Source: Silanimonas sp.
GTDB taxonomy: Bacteria; Pseudomonadota; Gammaproteobacteria; Xanthomonadales; Xanthomonadaceae
DNA length: 64,000 bases
NCBI GenBank assembly: GCA_026005095.1
Contig: BPKK01000014.1
Coordinates: 1 to 64,000 of the forward strand
Direction: 5' to 3'
Shown: one piece after another, positions 42,918 through 53,673 of the stretch
How the letters are laid out: every line of letters begins with the position of its first letter
How positions within the stretch are numbered: position 1 is the first letter of the stretch
Made by a program: the position numbers and the translations under genes
The notes under the pieces: generated by a model
Told to the model about the DNA's origin: nothing
Seen by the model: the letters and a program-made list of their open reading frames with translations, nothing else
Database searches by the model: none

Positions 42918-44384
42918 TCAGCCGCCGCGGGCGGCCTTCACAGCATCGCCGCGCTCGCCGCGGAGCCGCTCGAAATAGCCCGGCTCCACCCCGGTGACGT
43001 ATTCGCCGGAGAAGCAGGACGTATCAAAGCCGCTGATCCGCTGCTTCGGCCCCGCCACCGCCGCCTCGAGGTCTTCCAGGTCCTGGTAGACCAGCCAGTC
43101 GCAGCCCAGGAACTGCTGGATCTCCGCCTCGCTGCGGCCATGCGCCACCAGTTCCTCGGCCGCCGGCATGTCGATGCCATAGATGTTGGGATGGCGCACC
43201 GGCGGCGCGGCGGAGGCGAGATAGACCTTCTTCGCCCCGGCCTCGCGCGCCATCTGCACGATCTGCTGGCTGGTGGTGCCGCGCACGATGGAATCGTCCA
43301 CCAGCAGCACCACGCGGTTGCGGAACTCCAGCGGGATCGGGTTGAGCTTGCGCCGCACCGACTTCGTGCGCAGCGCCTGCCCGGGCATGATGAAGGTACG
43401 GCCGACGTAGCGGTTCTTGACGAAGCCCTCGCGGTACTTCACGCCGATGGTGTTGGCCAGCTCCAGCGCCGCGTCGCGGGAGGAATCGGGAATCGGGATG
43501 ACGGTGTCGATGTCGTGCTCCGGCCAGAGGCGCAGGATCTTCTCGCCGAGCTTCTGGCCCATGCGCATGCGCGCCTTGTGCACCGAGACGGTGTCGATCA
43601 TCGAATCGGGCCGGGCGAAGTACACGAACTCGAAGATGCAGGGCGCGAAGCGGCCGGGTTCGGCCACCACCTCGGCATGCAGTTCGCCGCGCTCGGTGAC
43701 CACGATGGCCTCGCCGGGACGCACGTCGCGCACGAGGGTGAAACCGAGCAGGTCGAGCGCCACCGACTCCGAGGCCAGCGCCCATTCCTCGCCTTCCGGG
43801 GTCTCGCGCCGGCCGAGCACCAGCGGGCGGATGCCGTTGGGGTCGCGGAAGGCAACGAGGCCGAGGCCCATCACCAGCGCCACCACGGCATACCCGCCGC
43901 GGGCACGGCGGTGCACCGCTCCCACCGCCGCCAGCGCCGCTTCCGGGCCGAGCGGCCCGCGCACTGCCAGCTCATGGGCCAGCACGTGCATCAGCACCTC
44001 GGAGTCGGAGGTGGTGTTGACATGGCGGCGGTCCTGCTCGAACACCTCGCGGCGCAGCGATTCGGTGTTGATGAGGTTGCCGTTGTGGGCCAGCGCGATG
44101 CCGTAGGGCGCGCTGGTGTAGAAGGGCTGGGCCTCGTCGGAGCCGGCCGAGCCCGCCGTGGGGTAGCGGCAGTGGCCGATACCGAGGCGGCCGGTGAGTT
44201 CCTGCACGCCGCTGCGGGCGAACACGTCGGCCACCAGGCCGGTGCCCTTGTGCAGGCGGAAGCGCGAACCGTCGATGGTGGCCATGCCGGCGGCATCCTG
44301 GCCGCGGTGCTGCAGCACCGTCAGACCGTCATGGAGCCTCGCGGCCACGTCGCTGCGGCCGACGATGCCGATGATTCCGCACAT
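42918..44384 (-). CDS. purF: Amidophosphoribosyltransferase
   Basis: [32 protein letters not shown]. Confidence 0.97.
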   Translation of the reverse strand: MCGIIGIVGRSDVAARLHDGLTVLQHRGQDAAGMATIDGSRFRLHKGTGLVADVFARSGVQELTGRLGIGHCRYPTAGSAGSDEAQPFYTSAPYGIALAHNGNLINTESLRREVFEQDRRHVNTTSDSEVLMHVLAHELAVRGPLGPEAALAAVGAVHRRARGGYAVVALVMGLGLVAFRDPNGIRPLVLGRRETPEGEEWALASESVALDLLGFTLVRDVRPGEAIVVTERGELHAEVVAEPGRFAPCIFEFVYFARPDSMIDTVSVHKARMRMGQKLGEKILRLWPEHDIDTVIPIPDSSRDAALELANTIGVKYREGFVKNRYVGRTFIMPGQALRTKSVRRKLNPIPLEFRNRVVLLVDDSIVRGTTSQQIVQMAREAGAKKVYLASAAPPVRHPNIYGIDMPAAEELVAHGRSEAEIQQFLGCDWLVYQDLEDLEAAVAGPKQRISGFDTSCFSGEYVTGVEPGYFERLRGERGDAVKAARGG

Positions 44385-45007
44385 GCTAGGGGGTCTCCGG
44401 AGCGTCTGGGGGTCTGGGCCGCCGGCTCCCGCGCGGGCGCGGGCCGGGGGGCCGGAACGAGGAAATCGTAGGCCGCCTTGGGCACCGCGCCCTCGAGCAC
44501 CGGCCGGGCCGCGGCGAGCGCGGCGGGCTCGGCCGCCTTCACCTCGATCTCGGGCAGGCGCGCAGCCAGCCAGAGCCGGGGGCCTTCGAACAGGGGCAGG
44601 AGGGCCGAGCCCTGCCAGACCGGGCCATGCAGGGCCGGGGTGAAGCCGGCCACCAGCACCCCGGCCAGCACCACGGCAAGCCCCCGGGCCACGCCAAAGC
44701 CGAAGCCGAGCAGGCGGTCGGTGCCCGAGAGCCCGGCCCCGTGCACGAGGGTGCGCAGCAGCCAGATGAGGATGTTGCCGACCAGCAGCACCAGCACGAA
44801 CAGGCCGAGATGCCCGGCCAGGCTTCGCAGGGCCGGCGACTCGATGCCATGCAGTTCGCCGGCCAGCGCCTCGCCACCCACGAAGGCGAGCCAGAAGGCC
44901 GCCCCCCAGAGCAGCAGGGAGAGCACCTCGGTGAGCATGCCGCGCACCGCGCCCAGCAGGGCAGACAGCCCCACCACCACGAGAATCAGGGCATCGGCCT
45001 CGTTCAC
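44321..45007 (-). CDS. cvpA: CvpA family colicin V production protein
   Basis: 4-TM protein [34 protein letters not shown]; upstream of purF; 64-nt overlap with purF. Confidence 0.85.
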   Translation of the reverse strand: MNEADALILVVVGLSALLGAVRGMLTEVLSLLLWGAAFWLAFVGGEALAGELHGIESPALRSLAGHLGLFVLVLLVGNILIWLLRTLVHGAGLSGTDRLLGFGFGVARGLAVVLAGVLVAGFTPALHGPVWQGSALLPLFEGPRLWLAARLPEIEVKAAEPAALAAARPVLEGAVPKAAYDFLVPAPRPAPAREPAAQTPRRSGDPLACAESSASSAAATWPRGSMTV

Positions 45008-46077
45008 GGATGGGGAACGACGTTGCCGGCGATGCCGAGACGGCCTTGGGCATCGCCCTTGAGGCGCTCGGCCGCCGGCCGGTCGGCCACCGGGCCGAGG
45101 CGCACCCGCCAGAGCGGACCGCTGGCGGTGGGCACGCGCTGCTCGAAGGCGACGAAGCCGGCCCCGCGGGCGCGCGCCACCAGGGCCTGGGCATCGGCCT
45201 GGCTGGAGAAGGCGCCGAGCTGCACGGCAAAGCCCCGGTCCACCACCGCGGCCCGCGGCGCTTCGGCCGCCGGCCGGGGGGCCGTGGACACCGCGCGCGT
45301 CGCCGGAGCATCGGTGGACAGCACCGAGGCCGCAGCGCCGGCGATCGCGGCGGTACGCACCCGGGCGGCCTCGGCGGCGGCGCGGTCGGCGAAGGGCCCG
45401 ACCTTGACCCGGGTGGCCGGCTGGCCGTTGATCTGCGCCGGCTCGGTGGCGGCCGGCAGCCCGGCCGAGACCAGGCGGGCCACCAGGGCCTCGGCATTGG
45501 CGGCGCTGGCGAAGGTGCCGGCAGCCACCATGAAGCTGCCTGCCGGTGCCGGGCGCGCCGTGGCGGCCACCGGGGCCGGGCTGGCCGCCGGTGCAGGTGC
45601 CGGCGTCGGCGGCGTGGCAGACACCGCGGGCACGGCCCCGGCAACGGCCGGAGTCGCGGCCTCGGCAGGCCTTGCTGCCGGGCTGTCCGAAGACGGGGGC
45701 GCGGGCGCCGGAGCTGCCGGACCGGCCACCGGCTGCCCGGTGGCGGCATCCACGGCCACCGGCACCGCCTCATCGAGGGCATCGACGCGCGGCGCCACGC
45801 TGGCCGAGGCATCGACGGTGGCGAGGGCATTCGGGTCATCGCCCGCGGGGCGGCTCACGCCCTGCGCATCCGGCGTCGGCACCGGCACGGCGGGGCCGAG
45901 CGGGATCTCGCGGGTCACGAACTCGCCCTGCGGCTGCGGCGGCACCTCGATCGGCACCCGGGTGGCTTCGGCGGCGCCTTTCGACTCCGGGCCGAGCACG
46001 ATCATGGGCACGAAGATCACCGCGAGGGCACCGAGCACCACTGCGCCGATCAACCGCTGCTTGAGCTTGACGTCCAT
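45004..46077 (-). CDS. SPOR-domain cell division protein, DedD-like (two SPOR repeats)
   Basis: [27 protein letters not shown]; two segments [23 protein letters not shown] and [22 protein letters not shown]. Confidence 0.85.
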   Translation of the reverse strand: MDVKLKQRLIGAVVLGALAVIFVPMIVLGPESKGAAEATRVPIEVPPQPQGEFVTREIPLGPAVPVPTPDAQGVSRPAGDDPNALATVDASASVAPRVDALDEAVPVAVDAATGQPVAGPAAPAPAPPSSDSPAARPAEAATPAVAGAVPAVSATPPTPAPAPAASPAPVAATARPAPAGSFMVAAGTFASAANAEALVARLVSAGLPAATEPAQINGQPATRVKVGPFADRAAAEAARVRTAAIAGAAASVLSTDAPATRAVSTAPRPAAEAPRAAVVDRGFAVQLGAFSSQADAQALVARARGAGFVAFEQRVPTASGPLWRVRLGPVADRPAAERLKGDAQGRLGIAGNVVPHP

Positions 46078-46141
46078 CGAGAACCCGCGCTTAAGGGACG
46101 CGTGATTATAGGCGTTCGCCGCCCCCGGCCCGGGAGGGAAT

Positions 46142-47422
46142 TCAGTCGGCAGGCGGGGCCGCGAGTACCGCTACGGTGTGGAAACTGCCGAACACCAGCA
46201 CCCGGCCCTCCGCGCCGGCCTCGGCGCGGGCGGCCTCCAGCGCCGCCATCAGGCTGGGATGCGACGCGACCGCCGTCGCCCCAGCGGCGCGTACCCGGCG
46301 CTCGAGTTCGGGCCCATCGAGGCCACGCGAGCCGGCATCGGTGATCGGCCCGAGGTGCCAGGCCGCGATGTACGGCAGCAGGGGCGCGACGAGGCCCTCG
46401 ATGTCCTTGTCGCCGAGCGCCGAGAACACCGCCCGGGTCGGCGCCGGGTGCGCCGCCAGCCAGGCCGCCAGCTGCCGCGCGCCCTGCGGGTTGTGGGCCA
46501 CGTCGGCCACCACCTCCGGGCGCTCACCGAGGCGCTGCAAGCGCCCCGGCAGCCGGGCCTCGGCCACCCCGCGGGCGAAAGCCGCGGCGTCGATCGGCAG
46601 GCCCGAGGCGCGCAGGGCCGCCACCGCCGCCGCGGCATTGTCGAGTTGGGCCGGCGCGGCCAGCGCCGGGTACGGCAGGGGAAGCTCGAAGCCCGGCTCG
46701 CGCCAGACCCAGTGGTCGGGGTGGCGATCGACGAGGTAGTCACTGTGGCCGCGGATGGCGATGGCCCCCAGGGCATAGGCGCGGCGCAGCACGCTGCTCG
46801 GCGGGTCCTTCTCGCCGAGCACACAGGGCCGGCCGGCGCGCAGGATGCCGGCCTTCTCCTCGCCGATGCGCTCGCGGTCGGGCCCGAGGTACTCCATGTG
46901 GTCGAGGTCCACCGTGGTGATCACCGCCACATCGGCATCGACGAGGTTGGTGGCATCCAGCCGCCCGCCCATGCCCACTTCGAGCAGGGCAAGATCGAGG
47001 CCGGTGCGAGCGAACAGCTCGAGCGCCGCCAGCGTGGCGTACTCGAAGTAGGTGAGCGGCGTCTCGCCGCGCACGGCATCGATACGCTCGAAGGCCGCGA
47101 CGATCGCCGCATCGGCCGCTTCCACACCGTCGATGCGAATGCGCTCGTTGAAGCGCCACAGGTGCGGCGAGGTGTAGGTGCCCACGCGCAGCCCGGCGGC
47201 CCGGGCGATGGCCTCGAGGAAGGCCACCGTGCTGCCCTTGCCGTTGGTGCCGCCCACGGTGATCACGCAGGGCGCGGGCCGGCCAAGGCCCAGGGCATCC
47301 GCCACCGCCCGCACCCGCTCGAGGCCCAAAGCGATCGCCTGCGGATGCTGCTGCTGGATGCGGAGGAGCCAGTCGGAGAGCGGAAGCGGCATGGGTTCAC
47401 GAAGCGTGAGGCGGGCCGCCAT
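46142..47422 (-). CDS. folC: Bifunctional folylpolyglutamate synthase/dihydrofolate synthase
   Basis: VGGTNGKGSTVAFLEAI; VGMGGRLDATNLVDADVAVITTVDLDHMEYLG. Confidence 0.95.
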   Translation of the reverse strand: MAARLTLREPMPLPLSDWLLRIQQQHPQAIALGLERVRAVADALGLGRPAPCVITVGGTNGKGSTVAFLEAIARAAGLRVGTYTSPHLWRFNERIRIDGVEAADAAIVAAFERIDAVRGETPLTYFEYATLAALELFARTGLDLALLEVGMGGRLDATNLVDADVAVITTVDLDHMEYLGPDRERIGEEKAGILRAGRPCVLGEKDPPSSVLRRAYALGAIAIRGHSDYLVDRHPDHWVWREPGFELPLPYPALAAPAQLDNAAAAVAALRASGLPIDAAAFARGVAEARLPGRLQRLGERPEVVADVAHNPQGARQLAAWLAAHPAPTRAVFSALGDKDIEGLVAPLLPYIAAWHLGPITDAGSRGLDGPELERRVRAAGATAVASHPSLMAALEAARAEAGAEGRVLVFGSFHTVAVLAAPPAD

Positions 47423-47431
47423 TATCGCCGC

Positions 47432-47581
47432 ATGTCCTCCCCACCCCTGATCCTCGGCTCCATGCGCTTCGGCGAGTGGGGCGCCCGCCTCGCCGCCGCC
47501 GTGCGCGCGGTGGAGCGCCCCTTGCCGGCCGATCTCTGGTATGCCGTGTGGCAGGTGGCGCGGGGCCGGCCCGTGCCCTGA
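47432..47581 (+). pseudogene. Possible internally deleted aldo/keto reductase remnant
   Basis: 49-aa ORF MSSPPLILGSMRFGEWGARL|AAAVRAVERPLPADLWYAVWQVARGRPVP*, looks like AKR N-terminus joined to AKR C-terminus. Confidence 0.4.
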
Positions 47582-47587
47582 ACGCCT

Positions 47588-48531
47588 TCAGGCCGGCGAG
47601 GTGGCCGGCCGCGGCGGTAATAGGCGGTCGACCACCGCGGCGAAGGGCCGCAGCAGCACGAGGAACAGCAGGGCCGTCGAGAGATTGAACAGCACATGGG
47701 CCATGGCCACCGCCATCGCCGGCGTTTCCATCGCCCCGGTGATCGCCCGCGCCAGCCACGGGATGAAGGGCGCCCAGAGCAGCAGCCCGCCGACGTTGAA
47801 AGCAGGTTGGCCAGCGCGGCGCGGTGCGCCTCGCGCTGCAGCGGCAGGCTGGCGAGCAGCGCGGTGCCGGTGGAGCCGAGGTTGGCGCCGATCACCACCG
47901 CGATCGCCACATCGGCGCCCATGAGCCCCTGCTGCACCAGCACGATGATGAGCCCGGTGGTGACGCTAGAGGACTGCACTGCGAGGGTGGTCACCATGCC
48001 GGCCAGCACCCCGGCCCAGGGGCTCTCCACCACCTGCAGCCAGGCGGCGAAGGCCGGCGAGGCCTGCAGCGGCGCGAGCGACTGCGAGATCAGGCCCAGG
48101 CTGAAGAAGATGAAGCCGAAGTAGAACAGACTCTTGCCCACCACCTGCATGCGCCCCGGCAGCATCGAGAGCAGTCCGCCGATCACCAGGAAGAAAGGCC
48201 CGAGGCCGGTGAGCTTGAAGGCCACCAGCCAGGCCGTGACGGTGGTACCCACGTTGGCGCCGAACAGCACCGGCAGGCTCTGGCGGAAGCCGATCACGCC
48301 GGAACCGACCAGGGCCACCGCGATCGAGGAGATGGCGCTGGAGGACTGCACTACCGCAGTGGCGAGGGCGCCCAGCAGAAAGCCCGGCACGCGATGCCGG
48401 GTGACCTTGCCGAACCAGGCCTGCAAGGTGGCCTGGCCGTGCGCCTGCACCTCGCGGGCGAAGCCCTGCAGGCCGTAGAGGAAGAGGATGACCGCGGCGA
48501 GGATGCCGAAGGTGAGGGTCAGGGTGTCCAT
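47588..48531 (-). CDS. Na/Pi cotransporter family protein, apparent frameshift near 47798-47802
   Basis: ATAVVQSSSAISSIAVALVGSG; TTLAVQSSSVTTGLIIVLVQQG QSSS repeats; continuation FNVGGLLLWAPFIPWLARAITGAMETPAMAVAMAHVLFNLSTALLFLVLLRPFAAVVDRLLPPRPATSPA* in another frame. Confidence 0.88.
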
Positions 48532-48561
48532 GCGCCGATGCTAGCCACCCGTCCGCTCGGG

Positions 48562-49216
48562 CTACAGCGCCCGGTGCACCGCCTCGCCGAACAGCGGGGT
48601 GTGGTGGGCGCAGTCATTGAGCCGCACCACCTCCAGCGCCTCGACGGAGGGACCCTCGAGCAGGTTCAGGGTGGTCGGGGCCTGGCGGAAGCCCCAGACC
48701 CGGCGCAGCGGGATGCCGAGCAGGCGGCAGAGCAGCACGCGGTTCACCGCGTCATGCGCCACCACCAGCAGCGTGTCCTCGTCGCCGAGGCCCTCGCAGG
48801 CGCGGGTGAAGCCACGCCAGGCCCGCTCCAGCACCATCGGCAGCGACTCGCCGCCGGGCCCCGGCATCAAGCACCGTTTCCGGCGCCTCGCGCCAGGCGA
48901 CGAGGCGCTCGCCATCCTCGGCGCGGATCTCGCTGGCGAGCTTGCCTTCCCACGTGCCGTGGGCGATCTCCATCAGCTCGGGCTCGAGCAGCAACTGGCC
49001 AGCCCGCGCCGGACCCAACGCGATCTCGGCGGTGCGCCTTGCCCGCGACAGGGGCGAGGCCACGGCGCGGGTGATGCGAACCTCGGCGAGGCGCTCCGAC
49101 AGCAGCGCCGCCTGCTTCTCGCCGACGGGCGAGAGCGGGATGTCGATCTGGCCCTGGTAGCGGCCCTCGGCGTTCCACGGCGTTTCCCCGTGGCGGGCGA
49201 GCAGCACGCGCATCAC
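48562..49216 (-). CDS. Histidine phosphatase (phosphoglycerate mutase-like), apparent frameshift near 48868-48871
   Basis: VLLARHGETPWNAEGRYQGQIDIPLS in ORF 48752-49216; C-terminal half VVAHDAVNRVLLCRLLGIPL in ORF 48562-48915. Confidence 0.88.
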
Positions 49217-50775
49217 ACCATCTCCAGGCTGAGGATGCCGGGAATGGCACGCAGCCGCGCCAGCGTGGCCTCGGGCACTTCGCGATCGACGGTGATCGCC
49301 GCCACGGCCTGCCCCTCGCCGGTGGCGCCGAGCGAGAAGTTGATGATGTTGACCCCGGCCTCACCGAGCCCGGTGCCGAGCCTGCCCACCACGCCGGGCT
49401 GGTCTTCGTTGCGCATGATGAGGAAGTGCGCGCTCGGGTCGAAATCCAGCTCCACGCCATCGAGGCGCACCACGCGCGGACCACGGTGCAGGGTGGCCTC
49501 GAGCTCGCGCACTCCCTGGGCGCCCTCGATGCGCAGCTTGAGCAGGCGGTCGAAGCCATCGCCGTCGCCGCCCACCGTCTCGGCCACGGTGAGGCCGCGC
49601 GCCGCGGCCTCGGCCAGCGCATTCACCGGCGTCACCCGGCCGGAGGCGCTGCCGAGCACGGCGGCGGTGAGCAGGCGGGTGAGCGGCTTGGGATCCAGCG
49701 CCTCGGTGCGCCCGGCATAGGTGATGTCGAGCCGCGAGGGCGTCGGCACCAGGCGCACGGCGAGCTTGCCCAGCGCCGTCATCAGCGGCATCCAGGGCCC
49801 GATCTCGCGCGCGGCCTCGGCCGAGAGTGGCGGCAGGTTCACGCAGCCCGCCACCGCGCCGGTGGTGACGAAATCGATGATCTGCCGCGCCAGGATGGTG
49901 CTGACCGCCTGCTGGGCCTCCGAGGTGCTGGCGCCGAGGTGCGGGGCCAGCACCAGCTTCTTGCAGGCACGCAGCGGTGAATCCGCAGGCAGCGGCTCGG
50001 TGGCGAAGGTGTCGAGGCCGGCGCCGGCCAGATGCCCCTCCTCCACCAGCCGCAGCAGCGCCTCCTCATCCACCAGGCCGCCGCGCGCGGCATTGATGAG
50101 GTAGGCGCCGCGCTTCATCTTCGCCAGCCGCTCGGCACTGAGCAGGTTGGTGGTCTCCTTGGTGCGCGGGACGTGCAGGGTGATGATGTCGGCCCAGGCC
50201 AGCAGGGCCTCCAGCTCCATCATCGGCACCGCGGTCTTGGCGGCGGCCGCCGGCGGCAGGAAGGGGTCGTAGGCCGCCACCTCCATGCCGATGCCGCGGG
50301 CCTTGCGCGCCACCGTGCTGCCGATGCGGCCAAGGCCGATCACGCCGAGGCGCTTGCCCTCGAGCTCGAAGCCGGTGAGGCCGTTCTTCGGCCACAGCCC
50401 GGCCTTCATCCCGGCATCGGCGGCCGGCACGTGGCGCGCCAGCGCGAACAGCAGGGCCAGCGCCTGCTCGGCGGCGGCCAGGGTATTGCCATCCGGCGCG
50501 TTCATCACCGCGATGCCGCGGTCGGTGGCGGCCTCGACATCGATGGTGTCGACGCCGGCGCCGGCACGGCCGATCACCTTGAGATGGCTGGCATGGACCA
50601 GGGCCTCGGCCGGCACCTTGGTGGCCGAGCGGACGATGAGGACATCGACATCGGCGAGGGCACGCGAAAGCGTGCCGGGGTCCTTGATGGCATCGGCGGT
50701 CTTGACCGACCAGCCGGCCTCGCGCAGCAGGGTCAGGCCGTCTTCGTGGATACCGTCGCAGGCGAGAACGCGCAT
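49213..50775 (-). CDS. serA: D-3-phosphoglycerate dehydrogenase (long form with ACT domain)
   Basis: GRAGAGVDTIDVEAATDRGIAVMNAPDGNTLAAAEQA; LGVIGLGRIGSTVARKA; NAARGGLVDEEAL; C-terminal ACT. Confidence 0.95.
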   Translation of the reverse strand: MRVLACDGIHEDGLTLLREAGWSVKTADAIKDPGTLSRALADVDVLIVRSATKVPAEALVHASHLKVIGRAGAGVDTIDVEAATDRGIAVMNAPDGNTLAAAEQALALLFALARHVPAADAGMKAGLWPKNGLTGFELEGKRLGVIGLGRIGSTVARKARGIGMEVAAYDPFLPPAAAAKTAVPMMELEALLAWADIITLHVPRTKETTNLLSAERLAKMKRGAYLINAARGGLVDEEALLRLVEEGHLAGAGLDTFATEPLPADSPLRACKKLVLAPHLGASTSEAQQAVSTILARQIIDFVTTGAVAGCVNLPPLSAEAAREIGPWMPLMTALGKLAVRLVPTPSRLDITYAGRTEALDPKPLTRLLTAAVLGSASGRVTPVNALAEAAARGLTVAETVGGDGDGFDRLLKLRIEGAQGVRELEATLHRGPRVVRLDGVELDFDPSAHFLIMRNEDQPGVVGRLGTGLGEAGVNIINFSLGATGEGQAVAAITVDREVPEATLARLRAIPGILSLEMV

Positions 50776-51153
50776 GGAGCACTCCGTGGGTGGGGGAAAA
50801 CGTCGGGAACGGACAGGCCGGCCGGGGCGGCCAGCACGGGAAGGAATCGACGGAAACCCACGGAGGACGCGCCACCGCGACGGCGCACGGGCAACAGCAC
50901 AGCGGTGGCGGGATGACGGTGGAAGGGCCGGTGGAAAGGCCGTTGCACGGTCAGGAAACGGGGCGTCATACGCATGGGAGTCCTGAACAGCAGGGCGAGA
51001 CTAGCGCACCTGTCAGGCCGGTGGAACCCCCCCGCCTGCGGCCGCCGGCCTGCATACGGTTGTAGGGGCGATACCGGCAGTTCATCGCCGATTCCACGCC
51101 CGCCGCCTAGGCTGGGGTACTTCGGGCGTTAGCCCGGCCGCTGGAGACCCCGC

Positions 51154-51892
51154 ATGACCGCCCGCCCCTCCCTGCTCTTCGCCGCCGCCCTGCTCGCCCT
51201 GCCTGGCCTTGCCGGAGCGAAGAGCTGGTCGGGTTCGGCCGAACTCGGCCTCGCCATCGCCAGCGGCAATGCCGACAGCGAGACGCTGAATGGCAAGTTC
51301 CGTTTCAAGCGGGAAATGGAGCGCTGGTTCTACACCCTGGAGGCCGCGGCCCTGCGCGCCGAATCGAATGACGCGCTCTCGGCCAACCGTTACGAGGCCG
51401 GCAGCAAGTTCGGCTATCGCTTCAGCGAGAAGGCCTACAGCTTCGGCGCCCTGCGCCACGAGGACGATGACTTCGCCGCCTTCCGCTGGCAGACGGTGTT
51501 CTCCGGCGGCTTTGGCTATGCCTTCTTCGACCGCGAAGACCTGGGCCTGAGTGGTCGAGGCCGGCCCGGGTCTGCGCCGGGTGCAGCCGGTGGACCGCTG
51601 GGTGGGCCAGCCGCCGGTGTCCGAGGCCGTGCCGGCCGAAACCGACACCGTGCTGCGCGGCACCCTCGCCTACAGCCAGCGCCTCGGAGCCAACACCACG
51701 CTGGGCAACGACCTGCTGGTGGAAAGCGGCGGCGGCTCGGCCTTCCTCAAGAACGACCTCGGGCTGACGGTGAAGATGACCGAGCGCCTGGCGCTGAAGA
51801 CAGCCTACCAGGTGCGCTACAGCACCGAGGTGCCCGAGACTCTGAAGAAGACCGACACCCTGTTCACGACGAACCTGGTGCTGGGCTTCTAA
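51154..51892 (+). CDS. DUF481 outer-membrane protein, apparent frameshift at 51550
   Basis: Signal peptide; SWSGSAELGLAIASGNADSETLNGKFRFKRE...; continues VEAGPGLRRVQ...FTTNLVLGF* in the next frame. Confidence 0.85.
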
Positions 51893-52755
51893 AAGCCCTT
51901 TGCCACCGGGTGTGCCGGGTCTGCGATCCAGCCCGACCAGGAGGGCGGGAACAGCGCCGGCACCGGGAACCCGGCCAGCACGAGCGCCAGCGCGTTGTGG
52001 CAGGCAGTCACGCCCGACCCGCAGTAGAGCACCGGCTGCGCGCCCGCGGGCAATAGCGCGCTCCATTCCGCACGCAGGCGCTCCGGCGACTTGAAGCGGC
52101 CGGCCTCGAGGTTCTCGGCGAAGGGACGGTTGAGCGCTCCCGGGATGTGGCCGGCCCGGGAGTCGATGGGCTCCACCTCGCCCCGATAACGCTCTGGGGC
52201 ACGGGCATCGACCAACACCTGTCCGGGGGGAAGGGCGGCCACTGCCGCGGCACCAAGCACCGGCAGGCTGCCGGGGCGCCAGTGCGGCGTCCCGGCCTCC
52301 GCCACTACCGCCGGCTCCGGCCCGCTGACCACCGGCCCGCCGGCCGCGCACCAGGCCTGCCAGCCACCATCCAGCACCTGCACCCGCGGATGCCCCATCC
52401 AGCGCAGCAGCCACCAGGCACGGGCCGCAGCCAGGGCGCCACCGGCCGCGTCGTAGACCACCACCGGCGTGGCCAGCGTGATGCCGAGCCGGGCCAGGGT
52501 GGCGGCGAAGACGTCGGGCGCAGGCAGGGGATGGCGGCCCTCGCTGGCGGGCCGGCCATGGCCGGAGAGCTCACGCTCGAGATGCACGTAGCGGGCGCCG
52601 GGCAGGTGTCCGGCAAGGAAGGCACGCAAGCCGGCCTCGGGGTCGGCAAGATCGAACCGGGCATCGAGCAGGCGCAGCTCCGGCTCGTCCAGCCTGGCGC
52701 GCAGGCGGGCCACGTCGATCAGTGGGGCGGGCTCGGGATCGGCGGGCGCGGCCAT
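51889..52755 (-). CDS. sseA: Sulfurtransferase (3-mercaptopyruvate sulfurtransferase/rhodanese type)
   Basis: Two rhodanese domains; LLDARFDLADPEAG; QPVLYCGSGVTACHNALAL. Confidence 0.9.
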   Translation of the reverse strand: MAAPADPEPAPLIDVARLRARLDEPELRLLDARFDLADPEAGLRAFLAGHLPGARYVHLERELSGHGRPASEGRHPLPAPDVFAATLARLGITLATPVVVYDAAGGALAAARAWWLLRWMGHPRVQVLDGGWQAWCAAGGPVVSGPEPAVVAEAGTPHWRPGSLPVLGAAAVAALPPGQVLVDARAPERYRGEVEPIDSRAGHIPGALNRPFAENLEAGRFKSPERLRAEWSALLPAGAQPVLYCGSGVTACHNALALVLAGFPVPALFPPSWSGWIADPAHPVAKGF

Positions 52756-52787
52756 GGCGGTTCCTCGTAGCGGCAGGCCCGGAGTAT

Positions 52788-53417
52788 TCAGCCGGCTCCA
52801 ACCGCCTGCAAACGCTCGCGCAGGTTCACCAGCATCGCCGCGGTCGCGCCCCAGATGCGGTGCCCGCCCCAGTGGAACTCGGTGAGACGACGGCTCTGGC
52901 CACGCCATTCCACCGCCACCTCGCGGGCATTGGCCGGATCGAGCAGGAAGGCGAGCGGCACCTCGAAGACCTCGGCCACTTCGTCGGTATTCGGCCGCAA
53001 GGGCTGTACTGGATCGAGCAGGGCCACCAGGGGCCAGACGTGGAAGCCGGTGATGGTGGCGAAGGGATCGAGCCAGCCCAGGGGCTCGATGGCGCTGGCG
53101 GGCAGGCCCACCTCCTCCTCGGTCTCGCGCAGGGCCGCGGCCAGCGGATCGGCATCGGCGGCATCGAGGCGGCCGCCAGGGAAGCTCACCTGCCCGGCAT
53201 GCTGGCGCAGGGTCTCGGGCCGGCGGGTGAGCAGCACCCGCCACTCCCCGTCGCGTGGGCGCAGGCCCACCACCACGGCGGCAGGCACCAGGGGCGCGGG
53301 CGGCAGCAGGTCGAGCAGCGCCGGCAGGTTCCAGGGCGGCATCGTGGGCGCCGGCCGCAGCGGATGCAGGGCCTGGCGCCAGCGCCCGCGATCCGGCGGC
53401 AGCAGGGCCTCAAGCAC
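52788..53417 (-). CDS. NUDIX CoA pyrophosphatase-like hydrolase
   Basis: GQVSFPGGRLDAADADPLAAALRETEEEVGL. Confidence 0.9.
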   Translation of the reverse strand: MLEALLPPDRGRWRQALHPLRPAPTMPPWNLPALLDLLPPAPLVPAAVVVGLRPRDGEWRVLLTRRPETLRQHAGQVSFPGGRLDAADADPLAAALRETEEEVGLPASAIEPLGWLDPFATITGFHVWPLVALLDPVQPLRPNTDEVAEVFEVPLAFLLDPANAREVAVEWRGQSRRLTEFHWGGHRIWGATAAMLVNLRERLQAVGAG

Positions 53418-53595
53418 CGCGGCGGGCTTCCCGCTCGGGCAGCACCTCGTCCATCCAGCGGCAGCGCTCGGCCTCGCTCATCGCCGCCCAGCCGGCGATC
53501 TCCTCAGCGGTGCGGAAACAGCCCTCGCAGTAGCCCTCCTCGTCGAGACTGCAGATGCCGATACAAGGGCTGAGGATGGGCGTGGACATGGGCAC
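53410..53595 (-). CDS. DUF1289 family protein
   Basis: SPCIGICSLDEEGYCEGCFRTAEEIAGWAAMSEAER. Confidence 0.88.
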   Translation of the reverse strand: MPMSTPILSPCIGICSLDEEGYCEGCFRTAEEIAGWAAMSEAERCRWMDEVLPEREARRGA

Positions 53596-53673
53596 GACGA
53601 AAGAAAGCGGGAACGGAAACGAAAACAGGGCACCGCGCGAGCGACGCCCTGCCTCGTGGCGTCGATGGGGCGC

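Noticed and set aside
44321-44400. Frameshift at the cvpA 3' end
   Set aside because: cvpA overlaps purF by 64 nt and another frame gives PPDAPETP* just before purF, but both C-termini are plausible so I could not call it.
42918-45839. 973-aa ORF upstream extension of purF
   Set aside because: PurF must start at MCGIIG (catalytic Cys2) at 44384; extension lies over cvpA and dedD.
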